DNA of 51,214 nt from Candidatus Kapaibacterium sp. Its GTDB lineage: Bacteria > Bacteroidota > Ignavibacteria > Kapaibacteriales > UBA2268. The notes under the pieces were generated by a model. The model was not told the origin of the DNA, did not search any database, and saw nothing but the letters and a program-made list of their open reading frames with translations. The position numbers and the translations under genes are program-made. Every line of letters begins with the position of its first letter. The stretch's first letter is position 1. Of the stretch, positions 1-7,967 are shown one piece after another. The stretch is taken from contig JAOABA010000005.1 in NCBI GenBank assembly GCA_026418625.1, positions 1 to 51,214 on the forward strand, read 5' to 3'.

Positions 1-73
1 CTTTTAGTCCTTGTTCAAGAACTAATCTTACTGCTCGTTCTTTGAATTCTGTTGTGTATTTCGTTGCTCTCAT
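1..73 (-). CDS. IS3-family transposase OrfA, N-terminal fragment
   Basis: The frame is open from ATG at 73 to the window edge and reads MRATKYTTEFKERAVRLVL followed by EQGLK. This is the beginning of the helix-turn-helix protein OrfA (HTH_Tnp_1) of IS3-family elements, which binds the terminal repeats. In this family OrfA is normally joined to the DDE integrase OrfB by programmed -1 frameshifting, but that part is outside the window. GGGAG lies about 7 bases upstream of the ATG. Only 24 codons are visible; the family call rests on this N-terminus plus the inverted repeat. Confidence 0.8.
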   Translation of the reverse strand, partial: MRATKYTTEFKERAVRLVLEQGLK

Positions 74-135
74 AATTTTTCTCCCTTGTTTGTTTACAAA
101 AATAATATTTATTTTTGTCTACTTTTCGGGGTCCA
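1..135 (-). mobile_element. IS3-family insertion sequence, left end (truncated by window edge)
   Basis: The first 135 bases are the 5' end of an insertion sequence read leftwards. On the minus strand it opens at 135 with TGGACCCCGAAAAGTAGACA, a typical IS3-family terminal inverted repeat that begins TGGACC. A ribosome binding site (GGGAG) and the start of OrfA follow. The other end and the orfB (DDE) frame lie outside the window, so copy integrity and the target duplication cannot be judged. The element ends only 80 bases before the start codon of the lipoprotein gene at 215, so it may have displaced or supplied that gene's promoter. Confidence 0.8.
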
Positions 136-214
136 CTTCACTTCGGCAAAAGATTATATCAATAATTTTATTAAATTTACATTATATTTTTTCATTTTCA
201 AGGAGATTGTTTAT

Positions 215-1300
215 ATGGAAAAAGTGAAAAAAGTCATCTCGCTATTTACTAACTCTATATTTAATATTTTAACAATACTTTTTTTATTTTCCTTCAGCAG
301 TTGTGATTTAATGAACACAAAAGATTTAACTGAATTGGACAAAATTCAAGCTGCTATTGAGACTTTTCGAGCAGATGTTTCAATTAGCCTTACCGAAGCT
401 GCTAAAATAGCAAATATGGATATTGAAGAAAAAAGTTTCGTATTCGTTAGCCCTTATGGCACTTATACGTCTCCAATAGTTCTCTCAAAAGGTCTTGAAA
501 GGTTTACAACGGAAGATTTTGCTTCAGGCAAAAATGTTTTGCTCTCATTTTTTAATCTTCCCGAAAAATCTGACATTCCCTCAGGTTTTTATAAAGTTTA
601 TCTTTATAAAGATGATAAATTAAATCGCTGGAAATTTAACTTGACTGATTTAAATAATAATGTAATATTCAATAGTTTGACAGCCTTTCGCGAAGCTCAA
701 TTCAATGTTCAGAATAATTTAGCTAATCGTTGGATTTGTTTTGAAAATAATAAAATTTTAGTAAACTTTGGCTTTACAACAAAAAATCATACTTTATCAA
801 ATTTACTTACTTTAAGCATAGGAACACCCTCCGATGATTCATCCAAAGATGGACGGAAAAAATTAAAATCATTAAAATTACTTAGAGAGCAAGTAGAACC
901 TGTTTTATCCTCAACAACTATAGAGAAACTTTCCAAACAAGTATTAATAATAACAAGAGATGACAAAACAGCTATTGTTTCTGCGTTTGAAAACACAACA
1001 TCTAATCCGGATACGAGTATTAATACTTTGTATTTATATCTGAAAAGCAGAAAAATTCCTGCTGGTTTTTATACTATTGCCATCAAAAATTCAAATGAAA
1101 AATATATTGGATACTTGCTAAATGAGAAAAAAGAAAAAGTATCCGAATTGAATGCATCTGTCAATTTTGACTGGAAGGGCGATGATATGGGAGTCGTGGG
1201 TGGGATTCTTGAAAATCAGATTCATTTATCATTTGTTAGACAAATATCATCAGAGAAAAAAGTCGCCGTCAGAATCATAATAAATGATTTGAATGACTGA
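215..1300 (+). CDS. lipoprotein of unknown function with an internal duplication
   Basis: Predicted 361-residue lipoprotein. ATG at 215 is chosen because AAGGAG precedes it and a signal peptide follows: charged MEKVKK, hydrophobic residues 12-27 and a lipobox ending FSSC with acylatable C30. The frame is open upstream to 86, but that part lies inside the insertion sequence and is artefactual. Residues about 75-170 and 255-340 resemble each other: SDIPSGFYKVYLYKD in the first half and RKIPAGFYTIAIKNS in the second, each followed by a similar strand pattern. This suggests two copies of one beta-rich domain. No enzyme motif or known family is recognised. The upstream IS end at 135 leaves only about 80 bases of native leader. 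Confidence 0.75.
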   Translation: MEKVKKVISLFTNSIFNILTILFLFSFSSCDLMNTKDLTELDKIQAAIETFRADVSISLTEAAKIANMDIEEKSFVFVSPYGTYTSPIVLSKGLERFTTEDFASGKNVLLSFFNLPEKSDIPSGFYKVYLYKDDKLNRWKFNLTDLNNNVIFNSLTAFREAQFNVQNNLANRWICFENNKILVNFGFTTKNHTLSNLLTLSIGTPSDDSSKDGRKKLKSLKLLREQVEPVLSSTTIEKLSKQVLIITRDDKTAIVSAFENTTSNPDTSINTLYLYLKSRKIPAGFYTIAIKNSNEKYIGYLLNEKKEKVSELNASVNFDWKGDDMGVVGGILENQIHLSFVRQISSEKKVAVRIIINDLND

Positions 1301-1375
1301 TTTTTTCTTTGTGATTAAATTGAACAAAGGAGAATTTAAAATTAATAAGTGATTACACATCATATTGATAAGAAT

Positions 1376-1415
1376 CTCTGCGTTCTTTGCGAATTCTATG
1401 CGTTCTCTGCGAGAA
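1376..1415. repeat. short tandem TGCGTTCTYTGCGA repeat in an intergenic region
   Basis: Between the lipoprotein stop (1300) and queC (stop at 1586) are two near-identical copies of TGCGTTCTTTGCGA (1379-1392) and TGCGTTCTCTGCGA (1399-1412), exactly 20 bases apart. Their base composition is much less AT-rich than the surrounding DNA. The rest of this 285-base gap shows nothing else convincing. The unit resembles dispersed intergenic repeats seen in some environmental genomes, but only this one instance is visible here. Confidence 0.5.
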
Positions 1416-1574
1416 ATTAATCAACCATATTTAATTCTAAAAAAATGAATAGATGAAATATTTTATTTGATTTTTGACAACCAGATGTTTAAATTTTTTG
1501 CTTTTAGCTCGGTTATTGATTTTCAAATTTTATTGTTACTGGTTTCAGATTCAGGTTTTGAAAACTTCTTAAAG

Positions 1575-1598
1575 TTATAACAATTTCATCTGTTATAA
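1575..1598. other. inverted repeat straddling the queC stop codon
   Basis: TTATAACA at 1575-1582 and TGTTATAA at 1591-1598 form a perfect 8-base inverted repeat with an 8-base loop. The loop includes the queC stop codon. It could be a weak transcript-end hairpin for the minus-strand operon, but no clear U-run follows on that strand, so it is reported only as a structure. Confidence 0.3.
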
Positions 1599-2272
1599 AT
1601 TATTGGGTCTATCAGGTTTGCTTCTGAAAAGCCTTTTAGCCTCAATTGGCAGGAATCACAAACTCCGCAAGCTTTATCCGAATTTTTATAACAGCTCCAA
1701 GTCAGTTCAAATGGCACTCCTAACTGATGACCCTTCAAAACTATATCTTTCTTGGACATATTTATTAATGGTGTTACTATTCTAATATTTGTTTCCGGCT
1801 TAGTTCCGAGATTGATAACATTTTGATAAGCATCATAAAATTCCTGCCGGCAGTCAGGGTAACCGCTGCTATCTAACTGATTAGCACCAATAAAAATAGA
1901 GTCAGCTCCAATTGTCTCAGCCCAAGCAACTGCAATACCTAATATATTAGCATTTCTGAATGGAACATAACTTGATGGAATCGTCTCACCCGGTTTCTGA
2001 TTAACAGGAACCTCAATATTTTTGTCAGTTAGGCTTGAACCACCTATTTGTGCAAAATAGCTAACATCAACAATTAATTTGCTTTTGATATGATAAAAAT
2101 CAAGCAGTTTATTAAATGATTCTAATTCCTTTTTTTCGGTTCGTTGAGCATAATTCAAATGTAGTGCATTAATTTGAGATATACCCATATCCTTTGCTAT
2201 TGCAAGGCAAACGGCAGAATCCATACCCCCGCTTACCAACACTACTGCCGATTTAAAATTAATTTGATTCAT
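1586..2272 (-). CDS. queC: 7-cyano-7-deazaguanine synthase QueC
   Basis: Converts 7-carboxy-7-deazaguanine to preQ0 with ATP and ammonia in the queuosine tRNA-modification pathway (cytoplasm). The 228-residue protein has the usual family length. An N-terminal PP-loop SGGMDS sits at residues 14-19, and the C-terminal zinc site is formed by C194, C202, C205 and C208 (the CGVCDSC segment). Its ATG overlaps the stop of yjbQ by one base (TAATG), so translational coupling is likely. No other queuosine gene is in the window. A hairpin-capable repeat, TTATAACA/TGTTATAA, flanks the stop codon (1575-1598). Confidence 0.96.
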   Translation of the reverse strand: MNQINFKSAVVLVSGGMDSAVCLAIAKDMGISQINALHLNYAQRTEKKELESFNKLLDFYHIKSKLIVDVSYFAQIGGSSLTDKNIEVPVNQKPGETIPSSYVPFRNANILGIAVAWAETIGADSIFIGANQLDSSGYPDCRQEFYDAYQNVINLGTKPETNIRIVTPLINMSKKDIVLKGHQLGVPFELTWSCYKNSDKACGVCDSCQLRLKGFSEANLIDPIIYNR

Positions 2273-2694
2273 TATATCCCCATCAAAGTAACAATAATTT
2301 TTCTACCGCTGGTATGATTTCTGAACTCACATAGATAAATACCCTGCCAAGTCCCTAAATTGAGACGTCCATCGGTAATTGGAATAACAAGAGAATTTCC
2401 AAAAATTGATGTTTTAAGGTGTGCAGTTATATCATCTCTTCCTTCAAATGTATGAGTATATTTGTTATAATCTTCTGGGACCAGATCATCAAAAAATCTA
2501 TCAAAATCAACCCTAACCGATGGATCCGCATTTTCATTGATTGACAATGCTGCACTTGTGTGTTGAATAAATATATTTGCTATTCCTGTTTTAATTTCTT
2601 TCAAATTCTCACATTTAGCAAGTATTTCATCAGTTATCAGATGATAGCCTCTTCTCTTTGCCGGTAAATTGATTTTATATTGAAAAACTTTCAT
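2272..2694 (-). CDS. yjbQ: YjbQ / UPF0047 family protein
   Basis: A 140-residue protein of the YjbQ (UPF0047) family, which is small trimeric proteins with weak thiamine-phosphate synthase activity in some members. Conserved family segments are visible: FIQHTSAALSINENADPSV (residues about 43-61), HTFEGRDDITAHLK (about 81-94), the PITDGRLNLGTWQGIYLCEF region, and a C-terminus ending in VTLMGI. The family histidines (HTSA, AHLK) are present. The start overlaps the stop of the upstream secreted protein gene by four bases (ATGA), and the gene overlaps queC by one base. The three genes are therefore one transcription unit, although their functions seem unrelated. Confidence 0.92.
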   Translation of the reverse strand: MKVFQYKINLPAKRRGYHLITDEILAKCENLKEIKTGIANIFIQHTSAALSINENADPSVRVDFDRFFDDLVPEDYNKYTHTFEGRDDITAHLKTSIFGNSLVIPITDGRLNLGTWQGIYLCEFRNHTSGRKIIVTLMGI

Positions 2695-5564
2695 TTTATG
2701 ATAATAAATTTCTTTGTTTTGATAATTTGATAACCATTGTTAACCTGAAGATAATATATACCCGAATTGAAATCTCTTAAATCCAGTTTCAAATTATTAT
2801 TTATTTCAACTTCATTCAAATCAAAGTCTATTTTCTCTCCCAATTGGTCATTAATTGTTAATTTAATACCTGAAGACCTCTCAGGAAATGCACCGAAATC
2901 TATTATTAAATAATCCTTAGCCGGATTTGGATATATCAGAATATCATTATTTGAACTAATTTCATCATCAATATTTAATATGCTCACAAATTCTATATCA
3001 TCAATATACCATCCATCATCGTTCCCAACAATATCAGTAGTTAGCCTAAATCTAAGATAGACAGTATCACCAGTGACAGCAGGCTCTCTAAAAATTTCTG
3101 TAATCCAATCATCCTTGGATAAATTATTATCCTGCCATTGTGGATAAGTATTTCGGTTGTATTTTCCTAATATTTTCCAAGTTTTCATTTTGTCGAATGA
3201 AAGCTCAACATAAGCAGTGTCAGTCCTGTGAACAATTGCCACGTGTTTGAATTTCAAGACAGATGATTTATTTGAACTAAATGGATATACTACAAATTTT
3301 GTTGTGGTATTGTTCATATACCTTCCATGTGGTGAATCGGTAAATGAGTATTCAGAACTGAAGTAAAAATCCTTTGTTTTAGCCCAATTACCATCAATAA
3401 TATATTTTTTTGTCCCTGCATAGTCGAAATTATCAAAGTAATCGCTATAAATTTCTCCTACGTAACCATACATTGATTGGCTTTTCTGGCTTGAGTTTCC
3501 ATCAGAATCAAATACTTCAACTTCATAATTATAAAAACCTTCCTCATTAGGACTATCAATAATTTCAATAATCTTACCAGTATCAGCTTTTTGTAATTGT
3601 TGGGTTTTAAGTTCCGAACCGTCCCTAAAAAGTTTGATTCCTGCTAAATTGACTAACTTTGTGGTGCTATCAGACCTTAATGTTGGAATTTCAATAATCA
3701 ACTTTACTGATTTTTTATCGCTTTGTGTTATAATATCAATGATTTTTGCTGAAGATGGTAATTTTGATCCACCGGCAAAGGCTCCTGCCTTGCGTCCAAT
3801 ACTCGAATCGGATCCAGCAACTGTAAATATCTCGTAATTATAAAAGTTATATGGTGTTAAATTATCATCAATATAAGATATTTCTGATGAGTTTATTTCA
3901 GTTAGTAATTTGCCATCTCTGAACAAAGCATATTTAAATTCATTGAGATTAAGTGGCTGATTAAAAGCTCTTTTTTGAGGGGTTTCCCATTTTAATTTAA
4001 GTTTTGCGGGTTCATCATCAATAATTTGAACTTGAAAATTCTTTGGTGGTTCTGGTGCTTTGATATTGATAGGAGCAGTAAAGACATCACTATCAAAAAT
4101 ATTCTTTGCTGCAAATCTCATATCAATCCAAGAAGGATAAATCATACCATCATAAAAAGCATTACCGCTATAATCACCTGCAAAAGAATTTCCACGAAAT
4201 GGATTATTTCTGAGATCTCCGCCAATATCACTGACTTTCCTGTCAATCCAAGTTTCTCCACCATCACTTGAATAACTGACATAAGTTTCAACAAGCATAT
4301 TATTCGGGTCATCACGGCTATCAAAATACATTACGGCAATATCCCCATTCTTTGGATCTAAACTTATCCACTGCCAGAATTGGTCATTAGTGGTGTCTGA
4401 ATGAATTATTTTAGGTTGACTCCAAGTTAAACCCTTATCTGTTGATCTCGAAAAATAAATGTTTGGAATGTTGTCACCTGCCCAAGTCAGATAAAGCCAA
4501 CCACGTCTTGGACCATTGGTTAAATCACACACAATCGAAGGATAAGTTTCAGCTCTTACTTTTTCTTTGACACTATGCCTCCACCCTTGTCCCTCGAGTA
4601 ATCTTGTTATGCCGAAAATATTATATCTTTGAATTATTCTCGGCTCACTGAAAGTTTTTCCTCCGTCGGTTGATAAGCAAAAACCAACACCATGTTCAAT
4701 ACCGTGATTCCATACCACATAAACCTCGCCATTTGGACCAGTTATTGCGAGAGGAAAGCTTTGACCATAAGTTGTATCTTCGGATGTATTTGGCAAACGA
4801 TAACTAACGGGAACAGGTTCGCTCCAAGTTTCACCAAAGTCGGTTGATTTTGAGATTACAATCTGTGTAGCTGAGTCCCTTGGAGTAACTCGTTTCCAAG
4901 GAACATAAAGATGTCTGTAATATGGTGAAACAGGGGAATTATCTACAGAAATATAGTATTTATCCTCAAAAGTTGAATCGGGTGTTTGAGGTCCAAGATG
5001 AACAATAATCGGAATATGTGATTTCCAAGTTTTGCCATTGTCTGTTGTTTTTGAAATAAATACACCATTTTCACCAAATAGAACCCCCGTTGAATCAGAA
5101 ATTGTTCCGAAACCACCATAAACAAGATAACCTATTCCCTCATTATCAAATGCTACTGATGGATCATTTGTAGAACGCCATCCGGAATATGGTCTTCCAA
5201 GATTAATATTTTTCCAACTTTTACCTCCATCCGTTGAGAGGTAAACCCAAGTTGCCGAATTATCGCGATAATCAACAGCTGAAGCAATCAACACTTTTGG
5301 ATTTTTAGGATTTATAGCTATTGAAGACTCATTCTGCATCTGAAATTGCTCAGTCTCGGGTTCAATAGTATTCACATTTAGGAAAATATAAGAACTTGAT
5401 TCATTGCTCAGAAGATTAGGGTTAATCACCTTTGCATCCCTTTCAGGTGTAGGATGAGCATATTCCATCAATTTTTTATGGTAATCAGAACCATTTAGAC
5501 TTAATATTGAAGTAAGACTGATAATTAAAGGAACTATTAAAAAATATTTGTAAATAATTTTCAT
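2691..5564 (-). CDS. secreted BNR-repeat (sialidase-fold) protein with type IX secretion tail
   Basis: A 957-residue exported protein. It has an N-terminal signal segment (residues 5-23) and then a sialidase-like propeller region with at least six Asp-box motifs. Examples are STDGGKSW near 110, TTDNGKTW near 173, STDFGETW near 240, STDGGKTF near 298, STDKGLTW near 374 and SSDGGETW near 435. Next are one or two fibronectin-III-like modules (about 500-700), a carbohydrate-binding-like beta region, and a C-terminal Por/T9SS sorting domain beginning IYPNPAKDYLIIDFG and ending in a lysine-rich strand. Asp boxes are structural and do not prove sialidase activity; no FRIP motif or arginine triad was identified. 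It is the first gene of the yjbQ-queC unit. AAGG precedes the ATG. Confidence 0.85.
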   Translation of the reverse strand: MKIIYKYFLIVPLIISLTSILSLNGSDYHKKLMEYAHPTPERDAKVINPNLLSNESSSYIFLNVNTIEPETEQFQMQNESSIAINPKNPKVLIASAVDYRDNSATWVYLSTDGGKSWKNINLGRPYSGWRSTNDPSVAFDNEGIGYLVYGGFGTISDSTGVLFGENGVFISKTTDNGKTWKSHIPIIVHLGPQTPDSTFEDKYYISVDNSPVSPYYRHLYVPWKRVTPRDSATQIVISKSTDFGETWSEPVPVSYRLPNTSEDTTYGQSFPLAITGPNGEVYVVWNHGIEHGVGFCLSTDGGKTFSEPRIIQRYNIFGITRLLEGQGWRHSVKEKVRAETYPSIVCDLTNGPRRGWLYLTWAGDNIPNIYFSRSTDKGLTWSQPKIIHSDTTNDQFWQWISLDPKNGDIAVMYFDSRDDPNNMLVETYVSYSSDGGETWIDRKVSDIGGDLRNNPFRGNSFAGDYSGNAFYDGMIYPSWIDMRFAAKNIFDSDVFTAPINIKAPEPPKNFQVQIIDDEPAKLKLKWETPQKRAFNQPLNLNEFKYALFRDGKLLTEINSSEISYIDDNLTPYNFYNYEIFTVAGSDSSIGRKAGAFAGGSKLPSSAKIIDIITQSDKKSVKLIIEIPTLRSDSTTKLVNLAGIKLFRDGSELKTQQLQKADTGKIIEIIDSPNEEGFYNYEVEVFDSDGNSSQKSQSMYGYVGEIYSDYFDNFDYAGTKKYIIDGNWAKTKDFYFSSEYSFTDSPHGRYMNNTTTKFVVYPFSSNKSSVLKFKHVAIVHRTDTAYVELSFDKMKTWKILGKYNRNTYPQWQDNNLSKDDWITEIFREPAVTGDTVYLRFRLTTDIVGNDDGWYIDDIEFVSILNIDDEISSNNDILIYPNPAKDYLIIDFGAFPERSSGIKLTINDQLGEKIDFDLNEVEINNNLKLDLRDFNSGIYYLQVNNGYQIIKTKKFIIIK

Positions 5565-5642
5565 TTTATTGCCTTATTTTTCACTGAGAATACATTTAAA
5601 AATAATAAAAATAAAGATGTTAAACACTGTTATTTATTATTA

Positions 5643-5673
5643 TTTGTTGAACTAACAGAAATTATTATTTTAG
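5643..5673 (+). promoter_or_regulatory. candidate Bacteroidota-type promoter for the DUF3109-rpoN operon
   Basis: TTTG at 5643-5646 is followed by 19 bases and TATTTTAG at 5666-5673. This is close to the Bacteroidota housekeeping promoter pattern TTTG-N19-TAnnTTTG. The predicted transcript would start roughly 20-25 bases before the ATG at 5704. It is a visual match only, in very AT-rich DNA. Confidence 0.3.
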
Positions 5674-5703
5674 TAGTGGATTTTTCAGTGATTTACGAAA
5701 TTA

Positions 5704-6294
5704 ATGATTTTAATCGGCAACATATTAGTTGATAATGAAATAACTAAATTGAAATTTTTATGCAATACAGATAAATGCAAAGGAGCTTGCTGCACTTTTC
5801 CGGGGGAAGTTGGAGCCCCCCTACTGGATTCTGAAATAGAACTAATTAATAATTCAATAAAACCAGCTTCTGAATTTTTATCTGAGCGATCAAAGTCAGT
5901 GATTAAAGAAGAAGGTGCAGTTCAAGGAGCACCGGGAGATTATTCTACCAACTGCATTGATAAAAAGGATTGTGTCTTTGTATATTATGAAGGCGATGTG
6001 GCAAAATGTAGTATTGAAAAGGCTTATTTTTCTGGAAAAACAAATTATAGAAAACCAATTTCTTGCCATCTATTTCCAATAAGAGTCTCGAATTTCGGTG
6101 GAACTTATCTTTATTTTTCAAAATATGAAGAATGTGAACCTGCATTTTCTAATGGAGAGGAACAGAACGTTCATTTAATCGAAATGCTAAAGGATGCTCT
6201 TGTTAGGGCTTATGGAAATGATTGGTATGAATACCTTTTTAACTATATTATGCACAAAAATAATGGTCAGAAAATTAGCAAGGTGAAAAAATGA
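5704..6294 (+). CDS. DUF3109 family Cys-rich protein
   Basis: A 196-residue protein matching the DUF3109 family, which is common in Bacteroidota and related to YkgJ-type cysteine cluster proteins. The N-terminal cluster C20-x4-C25-x3-C29-C30 (CKGACC) and further cysteines (CIDKKDC, KCSIEKA, SCHLFPIR, EECEP) suggest a bound metal or iron-sulfur site. No reaction is established for the family. It starts at ATG 5704 and its stop overlaps the rpoN ATG by four bases (ATGA), so the two are translationally coupled. No signal peptide is visible, so it is probably cytoplasmic. Confidence 0.88.
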   Translation: MILIGNILVDNEITKLKFLCNTDKCKGACCTFPGEVGAPLLDSEIELINNSIKPASEFLSERSKSVIKEEGAVQGAPGDYSTNCIDKKDCVFVYYEGDVAKCSIEKAYFSGKTNYRKPISCHLFPIRVSNFGGTYLYFSKYEECEPAFSNGEEQNVHLIEMLKDALVRAYGNDWYEYLFNYIMHKNNGQKISKVKK

Positions 6295-7967
6295 AGCTTG
6301 GTCTGGGTTTAAAAACCACTCTAACTCAAACTCTAACTCCACAGCAAATACAGTATCTAAAACTGCTTCAATTACCTGTGCTTCAACTTGAACATCAGGT
6401 TATGCAAGAACTTGAGCAGAACCCAATGCTTGATGAAGTCAGTTTCGAAGACAGTCTTCAAGATAACGAAATAGAATTTAACGAAACACCCGAAACTGAT
6501 TCACCCGAAATTTTCACTGAATCAGATACTGCTTACGAGACCGAAGATTTTTCTGAAGTTCCGCAATCCAAGCTCATTGATGACTCTGGTGATCCTTTTG
6601 AATTTTATAAACTTATTTGGCAGGATGATAGTGAACACAGTTCCTCATTATCGAAGCAATACGATTCCGAAGATGATGAACCATTCCAAATCAAAGATAA
6701 CACAACATTGATCGAGGATTTAACCCAACAGGTAAGAATGCTTGATTTGACTGATGAGGAATTTTTAATAGCTACACACATTTTGGGTAATATTGATAAC
6801 GACGGATATCTCCGAAGAGACTTAGTGGAAATAGTTGAAGAGGTAAATACTTCCATTGCTGAAACTAACCTCCTTAAAATAAATGAATTCAAAAAAATAA
6901 ATCTAAATCAAGATAATCATAAAGAAAATCCAGCGCGTCAATTCGCTTTAAATAATCATTACTCAATAGATAGTAATTCGACAAAAAATGAAACTTACAA
7001 AGAATTAGGTCTTTTGAATGAAGTTAATATTGAGCAGGCTGAAAAAGTATTAAAAATTATACAAAATCTCGATCCGCCCGGAATAGCATCAAGAACAGTT
7101 CAGGAATGCCTCATTGCTCAATGTAAAGCATTACCAAAAAATAATGCTGCAAAAAAGCTTGCTCTCGAAATTTTGGAAAATGCTTATGATGCCTTCTCGA
7201 AAAAGCATTTCCACGTTATCAAAAAACAATTTGAAGTGGGTGATGAATACCTTAGGGAAGCTCTCGATTTAATAAGGAGGCTTAATCCAAAACCCGGTGG
7301 AACCGATTCTTCAACTGGCACCAATACTGTTATCCCTGATTTCATTATTGATCAAGATGAAGAAACTGGTGAACTGCTTATTACAGTTAATGACAGCAGG
7401 ATTCCTGTCCTTCGATTAAGTCAAGCTTATGACAAATTAAAGAAAGAAGCAAGGTTCAAACATTTCAATAAAGAAACCAAAGAGTGGCTTAAAACCAAAT
7501 ATGAAGATGCTAAATTTTTGATTCAGGCAATTAGGCAACGAAAAAACACTATGCTAAAAGTAATGACTGCCATCGCTGGAAGACAAAGAGAGTTTTTCAA
7601 TAAAGGGCAGGTGGCTCTTAAACCACTCATTTATAAAGATATTTCTGACGAAACCGGGCTTGACATTTCAACCGTTTGCAGAATAGTAAATGGTAAATAT
7701 GTTCAAACAAGGTTTGGAACTTTTGAACTTAAATATTTCTTTAGCGAATCTCTGCCAAATGAAGATGGAGAAGAAGTTTCCACAAGTGTAATCAAACAAA
7801 TAATTAAAGAAATAATCGACAGCGAACCTAAAAACAAACCATATAGCGATGACAAAATTGCTGAAGAATTAAAAAAGCGTGGTTACCTTGTAGCCCGAAG
7901 AACTGTCGCAAAATATCGTGAACAACTCAAGATTCCTGTTGCCCGTTTAAGAAAAGATATTGTATAA
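6291..7967 (+). CDS. rpoN: RNA polymerase sigma-54 factor RpoN
   Basis: Sigma-54 directs RNA polymerase to -24/-12 promoters and needs AAA+ activators. Region I is clear at the N-terminus (Q-rich, LTPQQIQYLKLLQLPVLQLE near 15-35, then EQNPML). An acidic region II follows, then core-binding segments, the helix-turn-helix zone (DISTVCRIVNGKYVQTRFG near 460-478) and the RpoN box ARRTVAKYRE at 535-544, near the C-terminus as expected. At 558 residues it is longer than the usual 430-500. The excess is a long acidic region II plus a polar insert at about 190-240. It overlaps DUF3109 upstream and the next gene downstream. A matching activator (48380-49624) and a -24/-12 promoter (9984-9999) are also in the window. 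Confidence 0.97.
   Translation: MKLGLGLKTTLTQTLTPQQIQYLKLLQLPVLQLEHQVMQELEQNPMLDEVSFEDSLQDNEIEFNETPETDSPEIFTESDTAYETEDFSEVPQSKLIDDSGDPFEFYKLIWQDDSEHSSSLSKQYDSEDDEPFQIKDNTTLIEDLTQQVRMLDLTDEEFLIATHILGNIDNDGYLRRDLVEIVEEVNTSIAETNLLKINEFKKINLNQDNHKENPARQFALNNHYSIDSNSTKNETYKELGLLNEVNIEQAEKVLKIIQNLDPPGIASRTVQECLIAQCKALPKNNAAKKLALEILENAYDAFSKKHFHVIKKQFEVGDEYLREALDLIRRLNPKPGGTDSSTGTNTVIPDFIIDQDEETGELLITVNDSRIPVLRLSQAYDKLKKEARFKHFNKETKEWLKTKYEDAKFLIQAIRQRKNTMLKVMTAIAGRQREFFNKGQVALKPLIYKDISDETGLDISTVCRIVNGKYVQTRFGTFELKYFFSESLPNEDGEEVSTSVIKQIIKEIIDSEPKNKPYSDDKIAEELKKRGYLVARRTVAKYREQLKIPVARLRKDIV

Noticed and set aside
86-214. Open N-terminal extension of the lipoprotein frame back to 86
   Set aside because: It begins inside the insertion sequence, lacks a ribosome site, and the lipoprotein signal peptide with AAGGAG starts at 215.
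4026-4324. Antisense open frames inside the BNR gene
   Set aside because: They overlap a clear coding gene with Asp-box motifs; their compositions are shadow-like and no ribosome sites were seen.
2691-5564. Calling the BNR protein a sialidase
   Set aside because: Asp boxes are only structural. The FRIP motif and arginine triad needed for sialidase activity were not identified.
5579-5697. TCACTGA and TCAGTGA inverted pair about 100 bases apart before DUF3109
   Set aside because: Seven bases at this distance is expected by chance and there is no supporting context.
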